The position numbers were made by a program, and so were the translations under genes. Shown here one piece after another: positions 31,841 through 40,677 of a stretch of 64,000 nt of DNA (position 1 is its first letter; every line of letters starts with the position of its first letter). Below the pieces are notes generated by a model. The model was not told the DNA's origin. It was given only the letters and a program-made list of their open reading frames with translations, and made no database searches. The DNA is taken from positions 310,001 to 374,000 of the forward strand of contig CAZQNQ010000002.1 in the NCBI GenBank assembly GCA_964594985.1, in the 5' to 3' direction. The stretch comes from JADLHS01 sp964594985 (lineage in GTDB: Bacteria; Verrucomicrobiota; Verrucomicrobiia; Limisphaerales; JADLHS01).

Positions 31841-33247
31841 ATGAAATTGAACTCGAAATTGTTTCTGGCTTTGGCCCTGACCGCATCTTTCTCGGGTCGT
31901 GCGCAGACGCTCGACGGCGTTCTCTCGGGCGCGGCGGCGGATTTGCAAAAAGCCACGACGGAGCTTTCAACCTTGCGGCAGGAGATCGAGGCCGAACGCC
32001 TTCCGCTCGCCCGCAAAGTCACCGATCTGGAGCAGCAGCTCATCAATCGCCGTGCCGAACTCGCCAAGGCGCAGCGCTTCCAGGAAAACCAACTCGTCGA
32101 ACTCAACGCGCTCAAGGCCGACGCCAAGCGCCAGGCCGACGAAGTGAAATACGTGGATTCGCTCATCACCGAGTACGCCCGCGCGTTCCAGTCGCGGCTG
32201 AACTTCGTGGAAGAACCGCGCTACAAGCCGGTGCTGGAGAAAGTCGAAGTCGCGGCGGCGTTGGCGGATTTGTCCGCGAAGGAAAAGTTCGCGCGCCGCT
32301 CCACCTTGTTGACCACGGCACTGCAACGCGTCGAAGCGGTTCAAGGCGGCGAGCTATTCGAAGGCAAGGCGCTGGACCGGCAAGGCCTGGTGCAACCCGG
32401 CAAAGTCGCCGTGTTCGGTCCGGTGGCGATGTTCGCCAGCACTTCTGGCAACGCGGCGGGCTTGCTGCAACAGGAACTCAACAAGGCCGACCCGACGGTG
32501 GCGGCGCTTGATCCCAAATTGGCTGAAGCAAGTCGCGGGCTAGTTTCATCCGGCAGTGGTCAACTCGTTTTCGATCCGACGCTCGGCAATGCGTTCAAGT
32601 TGTCCGCGATGCACACCAGTCTCTATCACAAGCTCGCCGAAGGTGGCTTGGTGATGATTCCGCTGCTGGGCTTGGGCCTCGCGTCGCTCGTGCTGGCATT
32701 GATCAAATGGTTGCAATTCACCCGCATCCGGCTCGCGAGTGAGCGGGATTTGCAGACCGTGCTGAATCACATCGAAAAGAACCAGCCCGATCAGGCGCTC
32801 AACCACGCGCGCAGCATTCCCGGCATCGCGGGCGAACTGCTGGCGACGGCCATCCAGCACGTGGACGAGAAGAAGGAATACATCGAAGAGATCCTTTACG
32901 AGAAAATGCTCGGCGCACGTTCGCGGCTGGAGCGCGGCTTGCCGTTCCTCGCGTTGACGGCGACAACTGGGCCGCTGCTCGGATTGCTCGGCACGGTGAC
33001 GGGCATGATCGCGACGTTCAAGTTGATCTCCAGTTTCGGCAGCGGCGATCCGAAGATGCTGGCGGCCGGTATTTCCGAAGCGCTGATGGCGACCGCGACG
33101 GGCATGGGCGTTGCGATTCCCGCGTTGCTCCTTCACGCGTTCCTGAGCCGCAAAGCCAAGAGCATCCTCGGCAGCATGGAGCAGACGGCGGTCGGCTTCG
33201 TGAACGGCGTGCCGCAAAACGATGAGGCCAAACCGGCTTTCTCCTGA
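31841..33247 (+). CDS. Long ExbB/TolQ-family proton channel protein (TtpC type)
   Basis: This 468-aa protein has an N-terminal signal peptide (LALALTASFSGRAQ), then a coiled-coil periplasmic domain of ~230 aa (LQKATTELSTLRQEIEAE, LEQQLINRRAELAKAQR) and finally the MotA/TolQ/ExbB channel: TM1 MIPLLGLGLASLVLALIKW (~271-289), TM2 TATTGPLLGLLGTVTGMIATF (~373-393) and TM3 ATGMGVAIPALLLHAFLS. TtpC of vibrios has this same extended form and helps energise TonB2. The gene starts 20 bases after DUF3450. Confidence 0.92.
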   Translation: MKLNSKLFLALALTASFSGRAQTLDGVLSGAAADLQKATTELSTLRQEIEAERLPLARKVTDLEQQLINRRAELAKAQRFQENQLVELNALKADAKRQADEVKYVDSLITEYARAFQSRLNFVEEPRYKPVLEKVEVAAALADLSAKEKFARRSTLLTTALQRVEAVQGGELFEGKALDRQGLVQPGKVAVFGPVAMFASTSGNAAGLLQQELNKADPTVAALDPKLAEASRGLVSSGSGQLVFDPTLGNAFKLSAMHTSLYHKLAEGGLVMIPLLGLGLASLVLALIKWLQFTRIRLASERDLQTVLNHIEKNQPDQALNHARSIPGIAGELLATAIQHVDEKKEYIEEILYEKMLGARSRLERGLPFLALTATTGPLLGLLGTVTGMIATFKLISSFGSGDPKMLAAGISEALMATATGMGVAIPALLLHAFLSRKAKSILGSMEQTAVGFVNGVPQNDEAKPAFS

Positions 33248-33266
33248 ACCTCAACCCATCATTCCT

Positions 33267-33941
33267 ATGAACGAACTCTGGCAGACGATGTGGCACACCT
33301 GGACGACCGGCGGCTGGGTGATGATTGCGATGGTGATCCTCTCCCTGATCACCTACATGAGCGCGGCGCATTTGCTGTTGTCCGCGCGGCATCCCGGCGT
33401 GACGAAGGCGAACGACGTGGTGATCCGCAACTGGGTCGCCAAACCCGATGTCGCTCCGAAGAAACTGCGCGAACTTATCCGCTACACGCAGGATGAAATC
33501 CATTCGCTCAAGGACATCGAAGGCCGCTTCCGCGAAGTCGAGGCGACCAAGGTGCTCGATTTGGATCGTCGCATCACATTCCTGAACGTGCTGGTGATTT
33601 CCGCGCCGTTGTTCGGGCTGCTTGGCACGGTGCTGGGAATGTTGCTCACGTTCAAGGCGATTGGCATCGGCGGTAGTTCCGCTTCCGAAATCATCGCGAA
33701 GGGCATCAGCGAAGCGCTCGTCGCTACGCAGACCGGCATGATGATCGCCGTGCCCGGCTTGGTCATGGCGAGCATCGCAAAGCGTTGGCGCAATGAATTC
33801 GTTGCCTTCCTTGCTCGCCTCGAAAGCACCACGCTGCGGCATTTCCGTCCTGAGTTCCGGGGCATGACGCGCTTCTTCACCCGCGATATGGAAGCCGGCG
33901 CGATCCCTCCCGCAGTTAAACCGGCTAACGCACCCGCATGA
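33267..33941 (+). CDS. exbB: Short ExbB/TolQ-family proton channel protein
   Basis: ATG at 33267 (MNELWQTMWHTWTTGG) gives 224 aa. The ExbB order is clear: TM1 GWVMIAMVILSLITYMSAAH, a cytoplasmic loop, TM2 ISAPLFGLLGTVLGMLLTF, TM3 TQTGMMIAVPGLVMASIA. It forms with ExbD the proton channel that drives TonB. The stop codon overlaps the start of the exbD gene by four bases, showing an operon. Two ExbB proteins of different length in a row are the hallmark of the TtpC/TonB2 system. Confidence 0.92.
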   Translation: MNELWQTMWHTWTTGGWVMIAMVILSLITYMSAAHLLLSARHPGVTKANDVVIRNWVAKPDVAPKKLRELIRYTQDEIHSLKDIEGRFREVEATKVLDLDRRITFLNVLVISAPLFGLLGTVLGMLLTFKAIGIGGSSASEIIAKGISEALVATQTGMMIAVPGLVMASIAKRWRNEFVAFLARLESTTLRHFRPEFRGMTRFFTRDMEAGAIPPAVKPANAPA

Positions 33942-34345
33942 AGTTCCGTCGCACGCTGGCCGAGCCGGATGAGACGATCGAGCTGAATCTGATTCCGCTC
34001 ATTGATATCATCATGTTCCTGCTGATCTTCTTCATCTCGACCACCAGCATGATGCAGGAGCGCGGCGTCATTGTGGACAAACCGCAATCCGCGCCCAGCA
34101 CCGGCAACAGCGAGAACAAATCCATCCTGCTCGCGGTCACGCCGGACGGAAAGATCACGTACGAGGGCAAGGACATCGGTCTCGGCGGCGTGCGCTCTAC
34201 GGTGAAGCGGCTTTGCGCCGAGGCCGCGTTGCCCGTGGTGATCCAAGTCAGCGAGAAATCCCGTTCCGGCATGATGATCCGCGTGATTGACGAAGCCCGC
34301 ATGGGCGGCGCGAAAGATGTGAGCGTTGCGTCCCAACGCAGTTGA
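33938..34345 (+). CDS. exbD: ExbD-family protein, copy 1
   Basis: The 135-aa protein shows the ExbD N-terminal transmembrane block IELNLIPLIDIIMFLLIFF, with the conserved Asp of the proton path in LIPLID. A periplasmic domain follows (SILLAVTPDGKITYEG, VKRLCAEAALPVVIQV, DEARMGGAKDVSVAS). It overlaps exbB by four bases. It is highly similar to the second copy at 34607-35011, for example in the shared stretches IELNLIPLIDIIMFLL and GLGGVR. Confidence 0.93.
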   Translation: MKFRRTLAEPDETIELNLIPLIDIIMFLLIFFISTTSMMQERGVIVDKPQSAPSTGNSENKSILLAVTPDGKITYEGKDIGLGGVRSTVKRLCAEAALPVVIQVSEKSRSGMMIRVIDEARMGGAKDVSVASQRS

Positions 34346-34430
34346 TAAACCTCTTCCGCCCTTGAACCACGAAATACACAAAACACACGAAAGCGGCACC
34401 AAAGCTCAAAGCGGAGCAGAATGGCGTGAC

Positions 34431-34590
34431 GTTCATCCTCATCCCGGCCCTCTCCACCAGGAGCGGGGACAGCCATTGTGCGCTTCAAGTTTTCGGATGA
34501 TGGCATTGCCAATCCAGCCGCGAGATTTTGTCAGCGGCGGCGTAACTTTCTCCCTCTCCCCGGGGGAGAGGGCCGGGGTGAGGGCGAGCG
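34431..34590. repeat. REPIN-like pair of palindromes between the exbD genes
   Basis: A degenerate palindrome at 34431-34469 (minus orientation, GGCCCTCTCCACCAGGAGCG) and an intact one at 34551-34590 (plus orientation) face outward around about 80 bases. The pair sits between the two exbD genes, just upstream of the exbD copy 2 start, and occupies the place of a ribosome binding site. Confidence 0.8.
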
Positions 34591-34606
34591 TTTTCCAAAA
34601 CCAAAC

Positions 34607-35011
34607 ATGAGATTTCGCCGTCAACTGGAAGAACCCGATGAGGCCATTGAGCTGAACCTGATTCCGCTCATTGATATCATCATGTTCCTGCTCATCTTCT
34701 TCATCTCCACCACGAGCTTCATCGAAGAACCCGGCGTGCAGGTGAACAAGACCCGGGCCGCCAGCGCCAAGCAGACGGATAAGAACAGCATCATCTTCGC
34801 CGTCACCGCTGATGGGAAAATTGCCTACGGCGGCAAGGAGATCGGGCTTGGTGGCGTGCGGCCCACGGTGAAGCGGCTTTGCGCAAAAGAACCGTTGCCC
34901 GTGGTGATCCAATCCGACGACAACGCCAACTCCGGCATGGTCATCAACGTGATTGACGAGGCGAAACTCGGCGGCGCGAAGGACGTCAACCTGGCGACCG
35001 ACAAAGGCTGA
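34607..35011 (+). CDS. exbD: ExbD-family protein, copy 2
   Basis: ATG at 34607 gives 134 aa: MRFRRQLEEPDEAIELNLIP, LIDIIMFLLIFFISTT, then periplasmic KNSIIFAVTADGKIAYGG and VKRLCAKEPLPVVIQSDD. I exclude an open upstream extension because it is read from the palindrome (LPLPGGEGRGEGER). No clear ribosome binding site is visible upstream (TTCCAAAACCAAAC); translation may depend on coupling or a weak site. Having two ExbD proteins beside two ExbB proteins suggests either one mixed complex or two parallel channels. Confidence 0.92.
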   Translation: MRFRRQLEEPDEAIELNLIPLIDIIMFLLIFFISTTSFIEEPGVQVNKTRAASAKQTDKNSIIFAVTADGKIAYGGKEIGLGGVRPTVKRLCAKEPLPVVIQSDDNANSGMVINVIDEAKLGGAKDVNLATDKG

Positions 35012-35019
35012 TTCCCGCC

Positions 35020-35682
35020 ATGCGCAAAGTCTATCAAAGCGAAAGCAGGTTCTCCGGGTTGCCGGCGGCGGTGATTTTTGGCGTCGGGTTCACGGCGGTC
35101 TTATTTGGGTTCATTCCGTTCGCGCATCGCATCGCGAAGCCGGAGCGGAGTCTGGAATTGCGCACGACCAGCGTGGTGGACATTCCGCCGCCCGTGGAAG
35201 AAAACACGCCACCGCCGCCGCTCGAAGAGGAGAAAGCGCCGGAAGCCCAGCCCGAACCGGAACTCACCGAGACGCAGCAACAGATTCCGTTGAACGCGGA
35301 TCTGGAAGTGGCGATGGGTTCGGGCGGCGCGCTCGCGGGCTTCGGCGAAATCCGGTCGCTGACTGCAGCCGAAGCGGTGCAGGAAGACACGTTTGACGTC
35401 GCGGATTTGGAGAAGCGGCCAGGATCGGTTGCTCAGGTCATGCCCAAGTATCCAGAGGAGTTGCGCAAATCAAAAATCGAAGGTGTTGTCACGCTCATCT
35501 TCGTGCTCGATGAGACGGGCCGCGTTGAAGATGCGAGGGTGGAGAATTCTTCGCGTCCCGAATTTGAAAAGCCCGCACTTGATGCGATTCGCAAATGGCG
35601 TTTCAGCCCCGGAGAGAAAGACGGCAAGGCAGTGCGCACTTATCTCCGCATGCCGATGCGGTTTCGGATTACGACCGGGTAA
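35020..35682 (+). CDS. tonB: TonB-family energy transducer
   Basis: The 220-aa protein has an N-terminal membrane anchor (AAVIFGVGFTAVLFGFIPF), a Pro/Glu-rich periplasmic linker (DIPPPVEENTPPPPLEEEK) and the TonB C-terminal domain with MPKYPEELRKSKIEGVVTLI, DETGRVEDARVENS, and EKPALDAIRKWRFSPGEKDG. It links the ExbB/ExbD proton motor to outer-membrane receptors. It begins nine bases after exbD copy 2. The next gene product, a TPR protein, follows the same operon as in TonB2 clusters. Confidence 0.94.
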   Translation: MRKVYQSESRFSGLPAAVIFGVGFTAVLFGFIPFAHRIAKPERSLELRTTSVVDIPPPVEENTPPPPLEEEKAPEAQPEPELTETQQQIPLNADLEVAMGSGGALAGFGEIRSLTAAEAVQEDTFDVADLEKRPGSVAQVMPKYPEELRKSKIEGVVTLIFVLDETGRVEDARVENSSRPEFEKPALDAIRKWRFSPGEKDGKAVRTYLRMPMRFRITTG

Positions 35683-35752
35683 ACACTGGAAATTTGATAT
35701 GGAGATAAAGATGACATTTGAAGGTTCTTCGCAGTTTGTGGTGGGCAGGTTA

Positions 35753-37546
35753 ATGAAGTGGTGGCGTTTAGTGTGTGGAAACGCCCGCTCTCACCCCGGC
35801 CCTCTCCCCCGGGAGAGGGTGAATGCTTTGCCGCCTCACTCGAATACCTGCGACTGGATTGGCCAGACAAACTACCGGGCAGCCATGCGCATTCAAACGT
35901 CACTCCCTCTCCCCGGGGGAGAGGGCTGGGGTGAGGGCGGACGTTATCATCTTCAGAGTGAGACATCTTGGACTGCGGTGGGAAGCGAAGCGTTATGCCG
36001 CTTTTCGTGCGAGCGAGAGGCAGGCTTGAATCCGAATGCGTTCCGCGCGAGCGAGAGCGGTGCTAAAGCCACCGCAGTCCAGACGCGCCGCGACTGCCAT
36101 ACGCTGGCGAACCGCGCGAAGCGTCTGGACTGCGGCGCGTTCACCGCCGCTGTTCTGGCGCTCGCAATGGTCGGCTGGCTCGCGAGTTTTTCATCTGCTG
36201 CCGCTGCGGAAACAAGTTCGTCCGGTAAATTCGCCCCGCTGGCTGGCGATCACGAACTGGCATCCATCTGGAACGATGCCGACTTTCAGCGCCGTTTGAT
36301 CGGCAGCTATGGTTTTGCTTCCGAGGCCGAACCCAAGTTGCAGCCGGATGAACTCGATAAGTATCGCACCATCGTCGTGCCGATCCTTACGAACAGCGAT
36401 CCGAAGAAGATCATTACCATGCTCGAAGGTCTGACCGGTCCGAGGGCGAGTGCGGTGTTCGATTTCACGTTGGGCAACGTCTATTTTCAGCGCGAAGACC
36501 TCACCAATGCGGTGAAGTGTTTTGAAACGGCGATCCTCAAGTTTCCCGATTACCGTCGCGCGCAGAAGAATCTCGCGTTCGCGCTGGTCCGCGACGGCAA
36601 ATACGCCGAGGCCGTCAAGCCATTGACGCGCACCATCGTTCTCGGCGGCGCGGATGGAAAAGTATTCGGCTTGCTGGGCTTCGCCAACTTGAGCCAGGGC
36701 CGGAATGTTTCCGCGGAAGCGGCATATCGGCAGGCGTTGGTGTACGAGCCGGAGAATCTCGATTTCAAACTCGGCCTGGTGAAAAGCTCCATCGGTACGG
36801 GCAACTACACTTACGCACTGGCGTTGCTCGATGAGTTGCTCAAGCAATATCCCGAACGTGACAGTTTGTGGATGCTCCAGGCGAACCTGTTCATCCAGCA
36901 GGAAAAGCCGGCGCAGGCCGCGATCAGTCTGGAGATGATGCGGCGCCTGGATAAAGCCACGCCGCAATCGCTGAATCTGCTCGGCGATCTTTACATGGCG
37001 CAGGAATCGCGCGACCTCGCGCTCGGCGCCTATCTCGAAGCGCTCGCCAAGGACGGCGGGCAGAATCCGGCCAAGGCGTTGCGTCCGGCGCAGATTCTCG
37101 TGAGTCGCGGGGCGTTTGATGAAGCGAAGCAGTTGTTCGCCAAGATTCGTTCAGCCGGCACATTGTTGAGCGGCGCGGATGAACTCAAGTTGCTCAAGCT
37201 GGAATCCAAGGTCGCGATGTCCACCGGTGCGGGCGAGCAGGCGATTGAATCGCTGGAGCAGATCATCCAGAAAGACCCGCTCGATGCCGAAGCGCTGATG
37301 CTGGCGGGCGATTACTACGCGAAGAACAACCAGAAGGAGAAGGCGGAGTTCCGCTATCGCACGGCGGCGGGGATTGCCGGTTACGAAGCGGACGCGTTCG
37401 TGAAGCATGCGCAGTTGCTGGTGCAATCGCAGAAATATGTCGAGGCGGCGGAACTGTTGAAGAAGGCGCAAAAGGTGAAGCCGCGTGACAACGTCCAGCG
37501 CTATCTCGAAAAAGTCGAGCAACTCAGTCGCACCGCCCGGTCTTGA
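35753..37546 (+). CDS. TPR-repeat periplasmic protein with repeat-disrupted N terminus
   Basis: Mature residues from ~150 on carry many TPRs, for example ASAVFDFTLGNVYFQREDL, YRRAQKNLAFALVRDGKY, SLNLLGDLYMAQESRD, AEALMLAGDYYAKNNQKEKA and FVKHAQLLVQSQKYVEAAEL. A signal-like core (FTAAVLALAMVGWLASFSS then AAAAET) lies ~130 residues into the frame because a block of repeats (35783-36152) separates it from the N terminus. I use ATG 35753 (MKWWRLVCGN, with GGGCAGG upstream), where the first residues look like an interrupted signal peptide. Start is uncertain; translation may begin elsewhere. TPR proteins close TonB2-type clusters and are thought to bind or assemble the receptor complex. Confidence 0.75.
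   Translation: MKWWRLVCGNARSHPGPLPRERVNALPPHSNTCDWIGQTNYRAAMRIQTSLPLPGGEGWGEGGRYHLQSETSWTAVGSEALCRFSCEREAGLNPNAFRASESGAKATAVQTRRDCHTLANRAKRLDCGAFTAAVLALAMVGWLASFSSAAAAETSSSGKFAPLAGDHELASIWNDADFQRRLIGSYGFASEAEPKLQPDELDKYRTIVVPILTNSDPKKIITMLEGLTGPRASAVFDFTLGNVYFQREDLTNAVKCFETAILKFPDYRRAQKNLAFALVRDGKYAEAVKPLTRTIVLGGADGKVFGLLGFANLSQGRNVSAEAAYRQALVYEPENLDFKLGLVKSSIGTGNYTYALALLDELLKQYPERDSLWMLQANLFIQQEKPAQAAISLEMMRRLDKATPQSLNLLGDLYMAQESRDLALGAYLEALAKDGGQNPAKALRPAQILVSRGAFDEAKQLFAKIRSAGTLLSGADELKLLKLESKVAMSTGAGEQAIESLEQIIQKDPLDAEALMLAGDYYAKNNQKEKAEFRYRTAAGIAGYEADAFVKHAQLLVQSQKYVEAAELLKKAQKVKPRDNVQRYLEKVEQLSRTARS
35783..36152. repeat. Compound repeat insertion in the TPR gene N terminus
   Basis: REP-like palindromes at 35783-35819 (minus) and 35903-35943 (plus) form an outward-facing REPIN-like pair. 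They are followed by inverted copies of a GCGGTG-N-CACCGCAGTCCAGACGC element (35969-35982, 36053-36090, 36115-36152). The whole 370 bases is open in frame. Confidence 0.8.
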
Positions 37547-40492
37547 GTGGTGACAGAATCCTCTGCCAACCAGTCACTGCTCATGGAAATCCAACTCCCT
37601 TGCTTTCGCCCTGAACCTCGGACGGAAAGCGGTGCTGAAGTCACCGCAGTCCCGACGCGGTGCGAGAATAGCGATTCTCCCTCTCTCCTTTTCACCTTTT
37701 CTCCCCTGCGCCTGATTTGGGTGGTGGTGATGTTGATGTTCACTGCGCTCGCCGCAAGAGCGCAAGACACCGGTGCCGTTTCCGGCACGGTGGTGAATTC
37801 GTTCGACGGAGCGCCGTTGTCCGGTGCGACCGTGACCGTGCGCGGCACGACGCTGGCCACACAGACCGACAGCACCGGGCGCTTCGAATTGAAGGGCCTC
37901 CCACTCGGGGATCAAGTATTGCGCTTCTCCAAATCCGGTTTTGCCGCCGCAGTTGTGACTGACGTGCGCGTCATCGTTGGCCAGACCACGACGGTGAACG
38001 GCAACCTGCGGCCCGAGTTTTATGAGATGGAGGAATACGAGGTCACCGCGGAGGAGTTCACGCAGCAGACAGATCAGATTTTGATCGAGCGGCAGGAATC
38101 CAGCGGGATGACGGAGGCTTTGGGTTCAGAGCAGATTTCTCGGTTAGGCGCGAGTGATGCCGCGGAGGCTTTGGGCAAAGTTTCCGGCGCAAGCATCGCG
38201 GATGGGAAATTTGCGGTGATCCGTGGGTTGGCAGATCGTTATACCACTACGACGCTGAACGGCACGGAATTGCCGAGCGCCGATCCGGATCGCAAGGCGG
38301 CGCAATTGGACCTGCTGCCGACGCAGATCATCGAGCGCATGGATGTGGCCAAGACGTTCAGTCCGGACATGGCGGGTGGGTTTGCGGGCGGCTCGATCAA
38401 CATCATCACCAAGGGTATTCCCGAAAAGGCAATGGTGAGTTTTTCGCTGGGCGTTTCATACAACACTCAAGCCAGTTTGAACGACGATTTCCTCGTGTCG
38501 GATCAGAGCCGGACGGATTGGCTGGCGATGGATGATGGCAAGCGGGCATTGCCCGGTGTCGCCCGGGCGTCGCCGCCCCTCGGTTCGGGTGGGCCAGTCC
38601 AGAATGAGCCGGCGGTGGAACGCAGCTTTGGTTCGAGTCAGATGGGGCCGTTGAACGATCGTTCGCCGCTCAATTCCAGCTTTTCCCTGGCGTTTGGCGA
38701 CAGCTACAAGGCCGGAGATTTCCGGTTGGGCTATCTGGGATCGCTGGGTTACAAGAACGACTACAAGTTTTATGACGGTGGGGTGGTGCGGAAATTTGAT
38801 CGCGGCGACGTGCAGGTGCAGGGCAAGAGCGACACGCGGGCGGTCATCGAATACAACTGGGCGGCCTCGGCGGCATTGGGCGTAAGTTACAAGGACATGC
38901 ACGAGTTGAAGTTCAACTATCTGCGCGTGCAAGCGGCGGAGGATGAGGCGCGGCGGTTGCGGGGCTTTGACGAGGAGACGCAGGAGGGGACGTATGTCGA
39001 GCAATCGTTATTGCACTGGACCGAACGGAGCTTGAGTTATTACCAACTTTCGGGCGCGCATCAACTGCCGGAAGTGAACGACCTGAAACTGGATTGGGCC
39101 GGCTCGCTGGCCACCACCACGCAGGACGAGCCGGATTACCGCCTGTTTCAATTTGTTGCCGACCCGGCGAACTCGATCTACCAGCCCTTTGGCCGCGCGG
39201 AACCGGCGTATCCGACGCGTTACTGGCGGGAGTTGGAGGAGAAGAACCAGAACTGGCGGGGTGATCTGACCATGCCGCTCCCTTCCTACAACGACAAGGA
39301 AAACTCGGTGAAATTCGGCGGGGCGATCTCTGAATCAGAGCGCGATTATTACCAGCGCGGGTTCACGATGTATCCGGCAAATTTTTTCGCCAACACGTTC
39401 GTCACCTCGGGCGATCCGCAGGACTATTTGGATCCGGTGAACTATCCCTACGTGGAGTATCGCAACTTCCCGGCCAACCTGACCTATAAGGGCGAACAGA
39501 CCATCACCGCAACCTATCTCATGGGCGATTGGGCGGCGTTGCAACGGCTGCGGTTGACCGGGGGCGCGCGCTTCGAGCGCACGGATCTTTCGCTCACCGG
39601 ATTTGACCAGACGCGTAACATCCGATTGCCTCCGGGCCAGATCGAGCAGGATGACATCCTGCCGTCGCTCGCGGCGACCCTGGCCTTGAACGAATCGGAA
39701 TCGTTGCTGTTGCGCGGGGCCTGGTCGCAAACCGTGGTTCGCCCGGCTTATCGGGAGATAGCGCCGGTGACAATTTATGACATTGCGCAGGCCCGGCAGT
39801 ACATCGGCAATCCGACGTTGAAGATCGCTGACAGTCAGAATTATGATCTGCGGCTCGAATGGTATCCGCGGGCGGGGGAAATCATCTCCGTTTCCGTATT
39901 CCGTAAGGATATTGCCGCGCCGATCGAGCAGAGTGCGTTGGACAACAACAACGACCGCATCACATTCTTGAATTACAGCGAGGCGGTGGTGCTGGGCGTC
40001 GAGTTTGAGGCGCGCATGAAGCTGGACCGGTTGTGGCAACCGTTGCAGGAGTTGTCGCTGGGATTCAACTACGCCTACATCGAGTCCGAAGTGCCGCTGA
40101 CCAGCAATCAGCAAAACAACCGCCATCTGCTCTATGGGGAAACCTCCACCACTCGTCCGCTTTATGATCAACCCGAATTCGTGATGAACGCCGATTTGAC
40201 GTGGGATCACACCGCCACGGGCACGACGGTTACGATTTCCGGCGGCGTGGTGGGGCGGCGTTTGGTGGTGGTGGGGCTGGCCCGACCGGATGAATATGAA
40301 GAGGCGGCCCCGCAATTGGATGTCTTCGTTTCCCAAAAGCTCGGCCCGTATTGGAAGTTAAAATTTTCTGCCAAGAACCTGCTTGATCCCGCTTTCGAGA
40401 CCACCCAGGACTGGGGTGCGACTGGCACGACAGTCATCAAAAGCTATACCAAAGGCATGACCTTCGGAGTGTCTATGGGGTGCGAGTTTTGA
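37547..40492 (+). CDS. TonB-dependent outer-membrane receptor
   Basis: The GTG at 37547 directly follows the TPR stop (981 aa). A repeat element (TESGAEVTAVPTRC) precedes the signal peptide (LIWVVVMLMFTALAARAQD). Next comes a carboxypeptidase-regulatory-like plug extension (GAVSGTVVNSFDGAPLSG, ATVTVRGTTLATQTDS), the plug domain (ALGKVSGASIADGKFAVI, RGLADRYTTTTLNG) and a 22-strand-type barrel whose last residues are KGMTFGVSMGCEF with a terminal Phe, as in outer-membrane proteins. It follows the tonB cluster directly, so it likely imports a scarce solute energised by that TonB. The substrate is not shown; the Pho-box-like array at 30991 suggests phosphate or phosphoesters. Confidence 0.92.
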   Translation: MVTESSANQSLLMEIQLPCFRPEPRTESGAEVTAVPTRCENSDSPSLLFTFSPLRLIWVVVMLMFTALAARAQDTGAVSGTVVNSFDGAPLSGATVTVRGTTLATQTDSTGRFELKGLPLGDQVLRFSKSGFAAAVVTDVRVIVGQTTTVNGNLRPEFYEMEEYEVTAEEFTQQTDQILIERQESSGMTEALGSEQISRLGASDAAEALGKVSGASIADGKFAVIRGLADRYTTTTLNGTELPSADPDRKAAQLDLLPTQIIERMDVAKTFSPDMAGGFAGGSINIITKGIPEKAMVSFSLGVSYNTQASLNDDFLVSDQSRTDWLAMDDGKRALPGVARASPPLGSGGPVQNEPAVERSFGSSQMGPLNDRSPLNSSFSLAFGDSYKAGDFRLGYLGSLGYKNDYKFYDGGVVRKFDRGDVQVQGKSDTRAVIEYNWAASAALGVSYKDMHELKFNYLRVQAAEDEARRLRGFDEETQEGTYVEQSLLHWTERSLSYYQLSGAHQLPEVNDLKLDWAGSLATTTQDEPDYRLFQFVADPANSIYQPFGRAEPAYPTRYWRELEEKNQNWRGDLTMPLPSYNDKENSVKFGGAISESERDYYQRGFTMYPANFFANTFVTSGDPQDYLDPVNYPYVEYRNFPANLTYKGEQTITATYLMGDWAALQRLRLTGGARFERTDLSLTGFDQTRNIRLPPGQIEQDDILPSLAATLALNESESLLLRGAWSQTVVRPAYREIAPVTIYDIAQARQYIGNPTLKIADSQNYDLRLEWYPRAGEIISVSVFRKDIAAPIEQSALDNNNDRITFLNYSEAVVLGVEFEARMKLDRLWQPLQELSLGFNYAYIESEVPLTSNQQNNRHLLYGETSTTRPLYDQPEFVMNADLTWDHTATGTTVTISGGVVGRRLVVVGLARPDEYEEAAPQLDVFVSQKLGPYWKLKFSAKNLLDPAFETTQDWGATGTTVIKSYTKGMTFGVSMGCEF

Positions 40493-40677
40493 GTCGAATT
40501 CGGGGTGTTCGCGAATCGGTTGGGTGCTGTTGCTGAATCGTAACACTCCCGCCGCCTGCTCTTCACACACATCATCTAAAACATCGCTGCAAACGAAGCA
40601 GTAGTCTTTGTCCTTGTGCCCGGCGGAATCCGCATGGCCGGGATCATTGATCCAAAACCCAGAAACCAAAATCATAC

